Source: Fragilaria crotonensis
Taxonomy: Eukaryota > Bacillariophyta > Fragilariophyceae > Fragilariales > Fragilariaceae
Length of the DNA: 53,995 bases
Reading direction: 5' to 3'
NCBI GenBank assembly: GCA_022925895.1
Contig: JAKSYS010000421.1
Location: 1-53,995, forward strand
Shown: positions 11,911-23,570 of the stretch, in pieces
Position numbering within the stretch: the first letter of the stretch is position 1
How the letters are laid out: the number at the start of each line of letters is the position of its first letter
The notes under the pieces: model-generated
What the model saw: the letters and a program-made list of their open reading frames with translations, nothing else
The model's database searches: none
Told to the model about the DNA's origin: nothing
Program-made: the position numbers and the translations under genes

Positions 11911-12169
11911 CACCAGTGATGACGACTCTTGGAGACATTGAGTTTTTTCGACAGACGTGAAGACACGATTGAACATTATTAGGTTCCGCGGATCTGTAAA
12001 GGTTCGCCGTACCGGGGTACACACGCGTTTTTGACAAAAGGACTGTGACGGTGTTAACCCTATAATTAGGTTATATATATTGAACAGCAGTGATCATTGT
12101 GGTTAATGTCTTCTCCGACTGTACGCACCGGTCTGCGCAGTGTTGTATCTGTTGCTGGATGAACATGGC

Positions 12170-12657
12170 CCCAGTGCAGACTGACAAAGCCACGAAAGAA
12201 ATGGACCCAACCAATATGCTGTTGGCTTTCCAGCGCCATAACCACTGAGCCGTGAAGATTTAAAATATTGTCACCAGCTGATAAAGTGATGTGAGCAAGA
12301 GGAGTGAGTGTCCATGCTTGGATAGCTCGTAGAAGTGCGGAGCCACTGGCCAGACGCACATAGTGCTTTTCGCAAAGGGACCATTGCTTCATACCGAACT
12401 TTGAGGGCACGCGGATCGTCACAGGTCAGCAGATGGGTAAAGTCCTCAGCTTTGTTGCAGTATGGACATCGGCGTTCAATCTCGGAGGTAGTACCTCCAC
12501 TCCCAAATTTCGCCCTTTGAGATCCCAGGTTTAACCAGTTGTGGACTAGTTTTGACCGAGTGGTGGAATGAGCGAGGGCCGTAGAGCAACGAGCACTAGT
12601 CATGAAGGCATCCCAGGCGATAGTAATATACTTGCACATGTATAAATTGCAGCGCAA
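12170..12657 (-). pseudogene. LINE-E: short LINE C-terminal fragment
   Basis: Two overlapping minus frames read KLVHNWLNLGSQRAKFG, then RRCPYCNKAEDFTHLLTC, which fits the CCHC motif after RNase H in LINE-C and LINE-D. The segment IGWVHFFRGFVSLHW near 12170-12220 parallels RIGWAAASRGFFSVAW of LINE-C. The fragment has neither RNase H nor a clear C-terminus, so it is truncated at both ends. It faces the 3' end of LINE-C. Homology beyond about 12170 towards 12066 is not supported. Confidence 0.7.
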
Positions 12658-13296
12658 GAATTTGTTGTCATCATGTCATATGTTGATTCTACGACCAAAG
12701 TTATGCATACCTCTTTGATAGTACTTTACAGGGGTACAGTACCAAATCATCCAGCACTCTCTGTACTCACGCGACAGTTTATGCACCGTTTTTAACCGGT
12801 ATGACCGACTAGAGACCATTCGGGGATTAAATCGGTGTGTCAATTTTGGTTATGAGTCATATTTTCACGCCTGCCAATGCAAAGAATAACGCATATTCTT
12901 TATCTTAATACTTTAGAAATGTAGATATAATATTGAAAAAATTGGCTAAGTGTTGAAAAAGATTGGTTAAGTATTCATGATTCTCAAAAATCACGATTGG
13001 AATTTTCCTGTCGGTTCGAGGTCAAGGCTGTCAGTGAGAATTTCGTCAAAATGAGATTAACGATAAAAGCGTGCACTATGTCATTCATTGCCACCCATGG
13101 AAGAACATAGTGCATGATTGTATCGTTGTTGCAAGAATTCGTCAAGTTATGTGGATTTGAAAATTGACTTGACCGTTATCTACTCTGTGTCAAGAATGAA
13201 AATGTCATCTTACAAAATGCCAGAGTGAAACGGCCAGATAACGCTAGGCCGGCTTGATCGACACATCGAATTAATCCCGAATGGTCTCTACTAGTG
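12658..13296. other. Intergenic stretch without recognised features
   Basis: About 640 bases, AT-rich around 12880-12990, with no convincing reading frame. A near-direct repeat, TTGAAAAAnnTTGGnTAAGT, occurs twice at about 12932-12975. Nothing else was recognised. Confidence 0.4.
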
Positions 13297-13622
13297 GGCA
13301 TGGCAAAATAGGCGATCCGGCCGGCGCGCTACACCCGCTAAAAATGGTAAATTTAGGCGGCATGCTTAATTTATAGGCGGTGGGGTTAGGGTTAGGTACG
13401 GTACAGTACCAGTAGTGCAAGTCGTGCCAGTAGCGAGTAGTAGCATGCCGATAGCTCCAGCATAGTACGCGACGACACGTATGCATATCTGACCCGAGTC
13501 TGCTGTATTCCGGATTATCTGGCACGTATACCTATATTTAGGTTAACTTTAGGCGGCATGCCAAGTTCGATTTTAGGCGGGTAGGCCCGTAGCGGCAGGC
13601 GCCCGCCTATTTTTGCCATGCC
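13297..13622. mobile_element. MITE-like element with terminal inverted repeats
   Basis: The left end GGCATGGCAAAATAGGCG (13297-13314) is the reverse complement of the right end CGCCTATTTTTGCCATGCC (13604-13622), apart from one extra T. The similarity continues imperfectly inward, with blocks such as CCGCTAAAA on the left against TTTTAGGCGGG on the right. The element is about 326 bases, has no coding potential and includes two copies of TTTAGGCGGCATG. A target duplication could not be fixed. The parent transposase is unknown. Confidence 0.6.
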
Positions 13623-13698
13623 TGGGCATGACCATTGCAGTACCGGCTGACCGACCGCAAGTGAAAGAAGGCTATGGTTATCCTAACTCTTTTTAAAT

Positions 13699-14266
13699 TT
13701 GGTTTGTGCGTGTGGTAATTGTCATGAGTATGATCATTTGGGTTGTGAAGAAATATGCGGATTACATGTACTACATGTCTGTTACAGTACATAATCGACG
13801 AATATTTATGTTGAAACGACAGCAATTATCAGTATCAGACTGTATGAATTCAAAGGTACTGATGGAAGATGGAATAGTCATTGAATCTGTGGTGAACAGG
13901 TTGCATGACAAATGCTACTGTAAAACATACCGTGCGATGAACAGCAATATTGGGGCATGAGCACAACACTGGGGGTACATACTGTGTTCTCAACTGATCG
14001 GAGGCGTATGATCGTATGATACATACTGGTGTTTACAGTAGCATTTGTGAAACAACCTGTTTACAGCAAATTCGACTATTCCGTCCAGTAGCTTTGAATT
14101 TACAGTACGGTACTACAGTAATGTAGGACACTGTCGTTTCAACATAAATTACCGTCGATTTATGTACTGTAGACCTGTAGTACATGTAATCCACGTAACA
14201 GTACAACAGTACCCCAGAGTGGTCATACTTCCGTAACAGACATTGACACACACACGCACAAACCAA
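13699..14266. repeat. Long foldback inverted repeat (arms about 230 bases, loop about 104)
   Basis: The arm 13699-13926 pairs imperfectly with 14031-14266. Outer ends TTGGTTTGTGCGTGTG and CACACGCACAAACCAA are exact complements. Inner ends ACAAATGCTACTGTAAA and TTTACAGTAGCATTTGT also pair exactly. Several inner blocks match, such as TTATGTTGAAACGACAG and GATTACATGTACTAC. The short frames on both arms are by-products of this symmetry. It could be a foldback transposon, a second MITE, or an inverted duplication; the transcript would form a long hairpin. Confidence 0.75.
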
Positions 14267-16168
14267 AGGATATGCATGAAAAGTACTGACGTTCCTGCGT
14301 TCTTCCAGTTGTACCACAGCGGGTATGATCCTACAGGTGCGCTAGACGTTAGGAAGTCGGTTATGAACACTACTAGAGAGGTGTGAAACGGCACCTCGGC
14401 AGAATTTGGAACACCAACACAATAAATGCAGTTTGTACTGAAGTTCAAGTAGACGTTGGTCAAAGAATGATGACCGAAAACCGAAACAGTACGGGTATGG
14501 GAACGGGACCCAAAAGCAAGTTCATTGTTCATCGTATCTGTGATCTGTGCTCTCATCTGATACAGCATCACATCCCTTTGCCACATCCTTCAACCATGGT
14601 ATCTGAAAATAACGTCACCGACGACCTTGAGCCCATCAGTCTCGGGCACGGAGATACTCCTGATGCTGCTGCAGCCGCTGTTGTAGTGACTGATCCTTGA
14701 CCGTGGACGAATAGTTGTGAGGAACCCACTAGTACTAATAATAATACTAAACCGTGATAAAGTCAGCGATGCATTTAACTAAAAATGGCCACCTATACAC
14801 AACCGGTGCACTAACCGCTGCACCAACCGCTGCTACATTTTTGTCCCGGTTAGTATTTGTGTTTGTATTAACTATTCCGACCCTGTCATCTACTGTACCT
14901 TGTCGACGTGTTCCGCCGAGGTCCCCAAAAGTGATTCTTATCCTCGCAACTCCAGCATCAGACGATGTTGTGTGTACATGGTTTGGAATTGTCTGCGTAC
15001 CTCATGTGTTTCGCATGATGTAGTCGCGTTTCCGCATAGTGTGCGTGGAGATCGCCACTTTTCCTGCCCAGTGCCCACTCAAAATCATTTCTGATATTGA
15101 TGAGGTCCATCCGCAGTTGGTGCACATGTATTGCAGCGATGTTGGGCCGGTGGCTTCAAGGGTAATGACTTTGGAATTCGAGGCGAAACGGTTCCGATGC
15201 CCGAGATAAGGTGGCCACTGGTGTGTAGGGATAATGACGCCTATGGTTTTTTGCAAACGTGGTCCTCATGGTATGTCGCAGCCATCCATCTGTTTCAGAT
15301 ATGTTCTTTCAACAGAATTGGTGTGCATGTCTTAACGGGCATGAGGATACATGCACAAGCGCATTATTTCCTTCTCCTTGAAAAATGCCTAAAATGGCAT
15401 TCAAGGCGGCCCACTAAGCAATGTGCTGGACCTGACGATGGTGGCATTCAGTTTCCGAATTTGCGAAGCTCATGGACCGAAATGACCTTTGCGAAATCAC
15501 GCTATCCACCAAATCTTTCTCCATACACTTCTTCCATTTTGTTGTTACGAAGAAGGCAACGCATGATACGGTGGAACTCCGACCTATTCACGATGCCAAG
15601 GATCATTACGCAGTGTTGACTGGAAGTGATTGCAGTGATATCGTTGATCAACACATTGTGACGATTGTTCACCAAACGTAGTTACTACTACAACTACTTC
15701 TGCTACTAAGGCGCACTTGATAAGCCTACCTTTCAATTCCTCAAGTTCCCTAGCATATTGTCAAATTTGAACTGTTCCTCTCACGCAAGGCTACGAAACC
15801 AGTGACAGAGACTTTGTGCATCCTCAACAGCGCACCCCAATGGTTGACATGGATCGCCAACAAACCAGTTGTCGAAAGACTGTCCGTAAACTCATGCATA
15901 CTTTTCAAGGCCATGCTCACAGGGAAACGTTCTCAACGAACAAAAGTGGCGGCAGACTACCGGTAGTTTCTGGCCTTTACGTCGTGTAGAGAACGTTGAT
16001 TTACCTTGTACACAAGGTACATATATTTGTAATCAACTCACACTATGTGCTAATGATTCTTTTGTTTGGTCACTGAAGGAGTGCCAGGCAGACTTATTTC
16101 AGTCTAGATAGATTCGGGAGACATGATGCTCGTGTCGTGATATGTAGGGCAAATTGGAAAAGCAAGAC
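14267..16168. other. Intergenic stretch with unrecognised short frames
   Basis: Several short overlapping frames occur, the longest at 15131-15619 (162 codons), and one at 14383-14700 that ends in an alanine-rich tail. None could be matched to a family, and they switch frame often. They may be remnants of an old coding sequence, or chance. The region 15700-16168 is the downstream flank of the minus-strand SPT-repeat gene and shows nothing distinct. Confidence 0.3.
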
Positions 16169-19100
16169 CTAGATGAAGCGCAGACCTTTCCTTTTTGGAT
16201 GGCTTTTGGTCGGAGTAGCGGTTGGCTTTTGGTTGAGACTTTTTGGTCGGAGAAGCGGTTGGCTTTTTGGTCGGCGAAGCGGTTGGCTTTTTGTTGGAGA
16301 CTTTTGGTCGGAGAAGCGGTTGGCTTTTTGTTGACTTCTTGGTCGGAGAAGCGGTTGGCTTCTTGGTTGAGACTTTTGTCGGAGAAGCGGTTGGCTTTTG
16401 GTCGGAGAAGCGGTTGGAGAGTTGGTCGGAGAAGCGGTTGGAGAAGCGATTGGAGAGTTGGTCGGAGAAGCGGTTGGAGAAGCGGTTGGAGAATCGGTCG
16501 GAGAAGCGGTGGGAAATTTGGTCGGAGAAGCGGTGGGAGAATCGGTCGGAGAATCGGTGGGAAATTTGGTCGGAGAACCGGTGGGAGAATCGGTCGGAGA
16601 AGCGGTGGGAAATTTGGTCGGAGAAACGGTGGGAGAATCGGTCGGAGAAGGGTGGGAAATTTGGTTGAGAACCGGTGGGAGAATTGGTCGGAGAAGCGGT
16701 GGGAAATTTGGTCTGAGAAGCGGTAGGAGAATCAGTCGGAGAAACGGTTGGAGTTTTGGTCGGAGAAGCGGTTGAGAATCGGTCGGAGAGTCGGTTGAGA
16801 ATTGGTCGGAGAATTGGTCGGAGAAGCGGTTGGAGAATTGGTCGGAGAAGCGGTTGGAGAGCCGGTCGGAGAATCGGTTGGAGAATCGGTCGGAGAAGCG
16901 GTTGAGAATTGGTCGGAGAGCCGGTCGGAGAAGCGGTTGGAGAATTGGTCGGAGAGCCGGTCGGAGAGTCGGTTGAGCCGGTCGGAGAAGCGGTCGGAGA
17001 GTCGGTTGGAGAAATGGTCGGAGAAGCGGTTGAGAATTGGTCGGAGAGTCGGTCGGAGAGCCGGTCGGAGAAGCGGTTGGAGAATCGGTCGGAGAAGCGG
17101 TTGAGAATCGGTCGGAAAGTCGGTTGAGAATTGGTCGGAGAATTGGTCGGAGAGCCGGTCGGAGAAGCGGTTGGAGAGCCGGTCGAGATGCGGTTGGAGA
17201 AGTAGGAGAATCGGTCGGAGAAGCGGTCGAGAAGCGGTTGGAGAATCGGTGGAGAAGCGGTTGAGAATCGGTCGGAGAATCGGTCGGAGAGTCGGTTGGA
17301 GAATTGGTCGGAGAGTCGGTCGGAGAAGCGGTTGGAGAGCCGGTCGGAGAAGCGGTTGGAGAATTGGTCGGAGAATCGGTCGGAGAAGCGGTTGGAGAAT
17401 CGGTCGGAGAAGCGGTTGGAGAATCGGTCGGAAAGTCGGTTGGAGAATTGGTCGGAGAATTGGTCGAGAGCCGGTCGGAGAAGCGGTTGGAGAGCCGGTC
17501 GGAGATGCGGTTGGAGAATTGGTAGGAGAATCGGTCGGAGAAGCGGTCGGAGAAGCGGTTGGAGAATCGGTTGGAGAAGCGGTTGGAGAATCGGTCGGAG
17601 AATCGGTCGGAGAGTCGGTTGGAGAATTGGTCGGAGAGTCGGTCGGAGAAGCGGTTGGAGAGCCGGTCGGAGAAGCGGTTGGAGAATTGGTCGGAGAATC
17701 GGTCGGAGAAGCGGTTGGAGAATCGGTCGGAGAAGCGGTTGGAGAATCGGTCGGAAAGTCGGTTGGAGAATTGGTCGGAGAAGCGGTCGGAGAATCGGTC
17801 GGAGAGCCGGTCGGAGAATCGGTCGGAGAGTCGGTTGGAGAATTGGTGGAGAGTCGGTCGGAGAAGCGGTTGGAGAGCCGGTCGGAGAAGCGGTTGGAGA
17901 ATTGGTCGGAGAATCGGTCGGAGAAGCGGTTGGAGAATCGGTCGGAGAGTCGGTTGGAGAATTTGTCGGAGAAGCGGTCGGAGAATTGGTCGGAGAGCCG
18001 GTCGGAGAGCCGGTCGGAGAATCGGTTGGAGAATCGGTTGGAGAATCGGTCGGAGAAGCGGTTGGAGAATCGGTCGGAGAATCGGTTGGAGAATCGGTCG
18101 GAGAAGCGGTTGGAGAATCGGTTGGAGAATTGGTCGGAGAGTCGGTGGGAGAAGCGGTTGGAGAATTGGTCGGAGAATTGGTCGGAGAGTAGGTTGGAGA
18201 ATCGGTCGGAGAGTAGGTTGGAGAATCGGTCGGAGAGTCGGTTGGAGAATCGGTCGGAGAAGCGGTTGGAGAATCGGTCGGAGAGTCGGTTGGAGAATTG
18301 GTCGGAGAAGCGGTTGGAGAATTGGTCGGAGAGTCGGTCGGAGAGCCGGTCGGAGAAGCGGTTGGAGAATCGGTCGGAGAAGCGGTTGGAGAATCGGTTG
18401 GAGAATCGGTTGGAGAATCGGTTGGAGAATCGGTTGGAGAATCGGTCGGAGAGTCGGTCGGAGAAGCAGTTGGAGAATTGGTCGGAGAATCGGTCGGAGA
18501 AGCGGTTGGAGAATCGGTCGGAGAGTCGGTTGGAGAATCGGTCGGAGAAGCGGTTGGAGAATTGGTCGGAGAGTCGGTCGGAGAGCCGGTCGGAGACGGT
18601 CGGAGAAGCGGTTGGAGAATCGGTCGGAGAAGCGGTTGGAGAATCGGTCGGAGAAGCGGTTGGAGATTTGGTCGGAGAGTCGGTCGGAGAGGCAGTTGGA
18701 GAAGCGGTGGGAGAATTGGTCGGAGAGTCGGTCGGAGAAGCGGTTGAGATTTGGTCGGAGAGTCGGTCGGAGAGGCAGTTGGAGAAGCGGTGGGAGAATT
18801 GGTCGGAGAAGCGGAGAAACGGTTGGAGAATTGGTCGGAGAGTCGGTCGGGAAGCGGTTGGAGAATCGGTGGAGAATCGGTTGGAGAATCGGTTGAGAAT
18901 CGGTTGAGAATCGGTGGGAGAATCGGAGAATCGGTGGAGAAGCGGTGGAGGGAGAATCGGTTGGAGAATTGGTCGGAGAATCGGTTGGAGAATCGGTGAG
19001 AAGCGGTTGGAGAATCGGTCGGAGAATCGGTCGGAGAAGCGGTGGGAGAATTGGTCGGAGAATCGGTGGGAGAAGCGGTTGGAGAATCGGTCGGAGAAGC

Positions 19101-21371
19101 GGTCGGAGAATCGGTCGGAGAATCGGTCGGAGAGTCGGTCGGAGAATCGGTCGGAGAAGCGGTTGGAGAATCGGTCGGAGAAGCGGTTGGAGAGCCGGTC
19201 GGAGAAGCGGTTGGAGAATCGGTCGGAGAAGCGGTTGGAGAATCGGTGGGAGAAGCGGTTGGAGAATCGGTGGGAGAAGCGGTTGGAGAATCGGTCGGAG
19301 AAGCGGTCGGAGAATCGGTCGGAGAAGCGGTCGGAGAAGCGGAACAATACGTCATGGTAGACAGATCCACCTTGCTTGATTCTTGACCAAGGCTATTAGG
19401 CCAATTTCCTCTCCGCGCAATCAATCCAGAAATCTTGTATCCAGCCGAGAAGTCAAAGTTCTTGATGGTCCAAGTTAGATAGATTTGAGGGACCCACAGA
19501 AATCACCCAGTAATTTCTCATCAGTACCATCGGCTTTAGACAGTGTAACCTGCAACAAATCCACGTTTCCATCGTAGCCAGCAGGAGGACGGTTTGTCAT
19601 GGCAATGGAAAGGCCATTCCATCCAGCCGAAGGAGCAGCACTCTTGGCATTGACTACAGTAGCAACACTGGGGATAGTCAGTGGATTAGAGTACCAATGC
19701 CAGCGAGAACGAGAGTGTCCGCGGGTGGTGGTGTGAATGTCCAACTGAATGGGTAGCACCCATTTGACCAAGCAACATGACTAGCCGACCGTAATGTAGG
19801 TAATCCAAGATCACCAGCTCCCATGAATATTTCTTGCGCACCATTAAAAACAAGATTCCTGAACCGCACACCTGCCCCCGTCGTCAGGCACGACGGCTGG
19901 CCTACTTGATAACACGGACCAGAACCAGATACGTATCCAGGATCATCACACGAGAAAACAATAGGATTGCACGTCGTCGTCGCAGGACATGTCGCGGTGG
20001 GAGAAGCGGTTGGAGAATTGGTCGGAGAAGCGGTGGGAGAATTGGTCGGAGAAGCGGTGGGAGAATTGGTCGGAGAAGCGGTGGGAGAATTGGTCGGAGA
20101 AGCGGTGGGAGAATTGGTCGGAGAAGCGGTGGGAGAATTGGTCGGAGACGGTCGGAAATTGGTCGGAGAGTCGGTCGGAGAAGCAGTTGGAGAATCGGTC
20201 GGAGAATTGGTCGGAGAGTCGGTCGGAGAAGCAGTTGGAGAATTGGTCGGAGAAGCGGTGGGAGAATTGGTCGGAGAATCGGTTGGAGAATCGGTCGGAG
20301 AAGCGGTTGGAGAATCGGTCGGAGAAGCGGTTGGAGAATCGGTCGGAGAATCGGTTGAGAATCGGTCGGAGAAGCGGTTGGAGAATTGGTCGGAGAATCG
20401 GTCGGAGAAGCGGTTGGAGAATTGGTCGGAGAATCGGTCGGAGAATCGGTCGGAGAATCGGTGGGAGAATCGGTTGGAGAATCGGTCGGAGAATCAGTGG
20501 GAGAAGCGGTTGGAGAATCGGTGGGAGAAGCGGTTGGAGAATCGGTCGGAGAATCGGTCGGAGAAGCGGTCGGAGAAGCGGTTGGAGAATCGGTCGGAGA
20601 AGCGGAACAATACGTCATGGTAGACAGATCCACCTTGCTTGATTCTTGACCAAGGCTATTAGGCCAATTTCCTCTCCGCGCAATCAATCCAGAAATCTTG
20701 TATCCAGCCGAGAAGTCAAAGTTCTTGATGGTCCAAGTTAGATAGATTTGAGGGACCCCACAGAAATCACCCAGTAATTTCTCATCAGTACCATCGGCTT
20801 TAGACAGTGTAACCTGCAACAAATCCACGTTTCCATCGTAGCCAGCAGGAGGACGGTTTGTCATGGCAATGGAAAGGCCATTCCATCCAGCCGAAGGAGC
20901 AGCACTCTTGGCATTGACTACAGCAGCAACACTGGGGATAGTCAGTGGATTAGGAGTACCAATGCCAGCGAGAACGAGAGTGTCCGCGGGTGGTGGTGTG
21001 AATGTCCAACTGAATGGGTAGCACCCATTTGACCAAGCAACATGACTAGCCGACCGTAATGTAGGTAATCCAAGATCACCAGCTCCCATGAATATTTCTT
21101 GCGCACCATTAAAAACAAGATTCCTGAACCGCACACCTGCCCCCGTCGTCAGGCACGACGGCTGGCCTACTTGATAACACGGACCAGAACCAGATACGTA
21201 TCCAGGATCATCACACGAGAAAACAATAGGATTGCACGTCGTCGTCGCAGGACATGTCTGCTGCAACAAACGGTGCTCAAAGTCGTTGTCACGACGAAGG
21301 TGGTGATGGAAGTCGGCAGTGACCGCAGTGAGATGCAGCCACGGGACTGCGAGGAGAGACAGCCAGTTCAT
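16169..21371 (-). CDS. Secreted SPT-repeat protein with duplicated globular domain
   Basis: The ATG at 21371 opens a protein with a likely signal peptide (MNWLSLLAVPWLHLTAVTA). Residues about 38-255 form a cysteine-containing globular domain with FRNLVFNGAQEIFMGAGD and LLQVTLSKADGTDEKLLG. A first block of SPT[A/D/N] tetrapeptides follows (20605-19994), then a near-identical second copy of the domain (19993-19343), then about 3.1 kb of further SPT repeats. The tail becomes lysine-rich, with PTASPTKKPTASPT. The frame that keeps the repeat in phase appears to end at 16169; another frame ends at 16104. Ser/Thr/Pro repeats suggest an extracellular, heavily O-glycosylated or mineral-associated wall or adhesive protein; this is inferred. 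Several one-base shifts inside the repeats and in the second domain break the frame; they may be sequence errors. The domain family was not recognised. Confidence 0.6.
16200..19342 (-). repeat. 12-base minisatellite, block 1 (about 3.1 kb)
   Basis: On the plus strand the unit is GGAGAATCGGTC with variants (GGAGAAGCGGTT, GGAGAGTCGGTC, GGAGAATTGGTC). On the coding minus strand each unit is one SPT[A/D/N/G] tetrapeptide. Units with an in-frame length change shift the coding frame in places. Towards 16200-16400 the unit becomes longer and encodes lysines. Larger units of several tetrapeptides recur, for example in 17290-17470 and 17590-17780, which suggests segmental duplication within the array. 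Confidence 0.95.
19343..19993 (-). repeat. Second copy of the globular domain (tandem copy of 20606-21258)
   Basis: This 651-base segment is nearly identical to 20606-21258 (653 bases). Differences seen by eye are one base missing in a C-run (19490, GACCCAC against GACCCCAC), one G missing (19688, TTAGAG against TTAGGAG) and a T/C change near 19663. The two missing bases cause frameshifts in this copy only. The right edge of the copy ends within the CPATTTCNP coding part, so the signal peptide is not duplicated. Confidence 0.9.
19994..20605 (-). repeat. 12-base minisatellite, block 2 (about 0.6 kb)
   Basis: This is the same 12-base unit as in the large block, lying between the two copies of the globular domain. 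From 19994 to about 20145 it is a regular alternation of GGAGAAGCGGTG and GGAGAATTGGTC, which encodes repeated SPTNSPTA. Such regularity points to recent expansion. Frame changes occur near 20150 and 20355. Confidence 0.95.
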
Positions 21372-23570
21372 GTCCTTGTCTGTCTGTTAGTCTGTTGGTG
21401 GAGGTATTCAGTACCTGGTATTCATACGTCGAAAGTTGAACAGGCGATATGAAAAAGGAAAGTTAGGCGGGTACATGGTACTACTAGTACTGCACTACAA
21501 GTAATACACACAAGTCGCATATTGTACTACCAGGTACTGCATCGTGGTCGTCAGAAGTGTGGTGGTTGGAAACCTGGGCCCTGCAGGTGTGACGTACTGA
21601 CAAGCGGCTGGACAGGTATTGTACAGGTGTGGGTACGTACTGTATCTCACATGTACAGTAGCACAAACCACAAACTGCAAGGTGTGGTCACCACATACAT
21701 ATATGGATACAAAGATGACGCCATTGTGGCAAGGGGAAAACTGAGTGAACATACATTTTGTAAACAAGAAGCGAACCCTTTTTTCTCTGTCATGTCCATG
21801 ACGACCATGTCTGTCACACACTCGGCAAAAAACACAAGCTGGACGACATGGACCATGGCGATGATCCATGAGATCGAGAGACAAGAAGAATCTCACGAGT
21901 AAATGCGACTTTCCCATAAACATGCAGCACTATGCATGGGGTTCGCGCATGAACACAATGCACTTGCGGACAGTTTCCCGAGAGACGAAAGATGCCACAA
22001 TCAAGCCATTGACTTACCCTGTGTTGTTGACTGTGTTGGAGCTATCCTGAATCGATGATTTGATGGTGAGACGCAGTTTCGTGTTTCGCTGCTAAACTTG
22101 TGAATATGATACGATTGCTTTTTGTTGCTTATATGGCAGGTCGCACCTCGAACCTTTGTTACTCTATGATAGTAGGTCTAATACACACGAATTATACTTT
22201 CTATACAACGAACACAAAATTGAAGACCACCATTCCACAGTGCGTGAATACGAATCTCGAATACTTGTACCGGGTTCGGGTTTAGTTCGCAACATTTGTA
22301 AAACTTCTTACGCGTTCACGACCGGTAGTATCAGCACGGACCGGTACTCATCGAGTACCGCATTGTACGCTCCCGCACTGAACTTCATCCGGTTCGAAAA
22401 CCCAGGATGCGCACGCCTTGATAAATGCAATATCGTTTCGTATATTTATTTAGTAGTAATTAATACCTGACTGTCTGTGAACACTTGAAGTTCTCGGCAA
22501 TCTCGAGTGACGCGGGATCTCATTCCCTCGAGCAGCTTGCTTTTTGCTGGAGGGAGACGTCACGAGCTTTCTATATATATATCATCAAATATTTTATTAG
22601 CGTTTACTTTTGGATGAGCCATTTCCCGAGTATTCAGCAATTGACTCAAAATACAACCCAAGTGTGGGTACCTCTACGCATATTCTGATTTCCTAAGTTT
22701 CTAACACACCCTGTCTGTGATCCGCCGTCTGCCGGCAGCCGGCCGCCGTTCATTTAATTACTATGTCGCCAGCATGGTCCCTCCATTGAACTACGATACC
22801 TGATACTAGTACCGTTTGATGCATAATTCATTTATAATGTGAGTACCGGTTGATGCATAATTCATTTAAAGTGTGAGTACCGGTTGATGCATTATTCATT
22901 TATAGTGTGACGCTCGGTTCATTTTTAACTATCGTTATATAGAGTGCGTACGTGTCGCGTTTATTGGGCCTTTGTTTTGAATCTCGCGAACAGCTGAACA
23001 CATGTCCGCTTAGTTAGGAACCTGGTACGACAGTACTAAAGAATCTCACAGAGGGAAACATGTAAAGAATACAATTATAATCATACGCAAGGTATTACAC
23101 AATTCTCTATCGTATCCGAACTCTGTTAGATCGAATTCCACAGTCCTCTGATTCGTGACATGAGGTGTCAAATCATTCGTTCTCTTTTTAACTAACGCAG
23201 TTGTATTTACTTAGTAGCGTACGTTGGATGATTACCAATTTTCCATGTAATGTTACCTTTGGTTCGCTACGGTAGTTGCTCACAAATCTCAAACAAGTTC
23301 TCAAAAAGGTACGCGTCGCAATGGCATCTCATCATTACTCCATGAGACTACAAGCTCATGTGACATGCGTATGACATGTGACATGTTGTTGCGTTGCAAA
23401 GATTGTGTGTGTCTGAATCGGACTCCTTCTCCACTTCAAAGTGTATCGTGTCGTCACGTCGTGTCTCTCTCCGTGAGGATGTGCCTCTCCAATCACGTTT
23501 ATTCGTTTTAGCGTCCTTTGCACCACCTAACGTATCCTCCACATTGCGTTCCCCATATCTTTATTGCTTT
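21372..23570. other. Intergenic region between divergently oriented secreted-protein genes
   Basis: About 2.2 kb holding the upstream regions of both the minus-strand SPT-repeat gene and the plus-strand gene at 23968. Part of it (21470-21660) is rich in GTAC and CAGTAC. A triplicated 34-base repeat lies at 22808-22909. The short frames here show no coding character that I recognise. Confidence 0.5.
22808..22909. repeat. Three tandem copies of a 34-base unit
   Basis: Units start at 22808, 22842 and 22876, each beginning AGTACCGGTTGATGCATAAT (first copy with one change) and ending with a variant of TTTATAGTGTG. They differ from one another at a few positions. The array lies upstream of the gene at 23968; a regulatory role is possible but nothing shows it. 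Confidence 0.9.

Noticed and set aside
13384-13400. Telomere-like GGGTTAGGGTTAGG
   Set aside because: Only about two units, inside the MITE-like element; too short to mean an internal telomere.
13706-14317. Short frames on both strands around 13706-13960 and 14033-14317
   Set aside because: They mirror each other because of the foldback repeat and show no coding features.
14754-15681. Possible decayed transposase or host gene
   Set aside because: Frames switch often and no family motif could be read, so it is kept only as an unexplained stretch.
16154-19386. Long plus-strand frames (up to 578 codons) encoding VGES, ENRSEKR or GWRIGRR repeats
   Set aside because: They are other-phase readings of the 12-base array whose minus strand carries the signal peptide, the globular domain and SPT repeats.
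16200-20605. CRISPR-like regular repetition
   Set aside because: Units are 12 bases with no spacers, code for tetrapeptides and sit inside a gene; this is a coding minisatellite.
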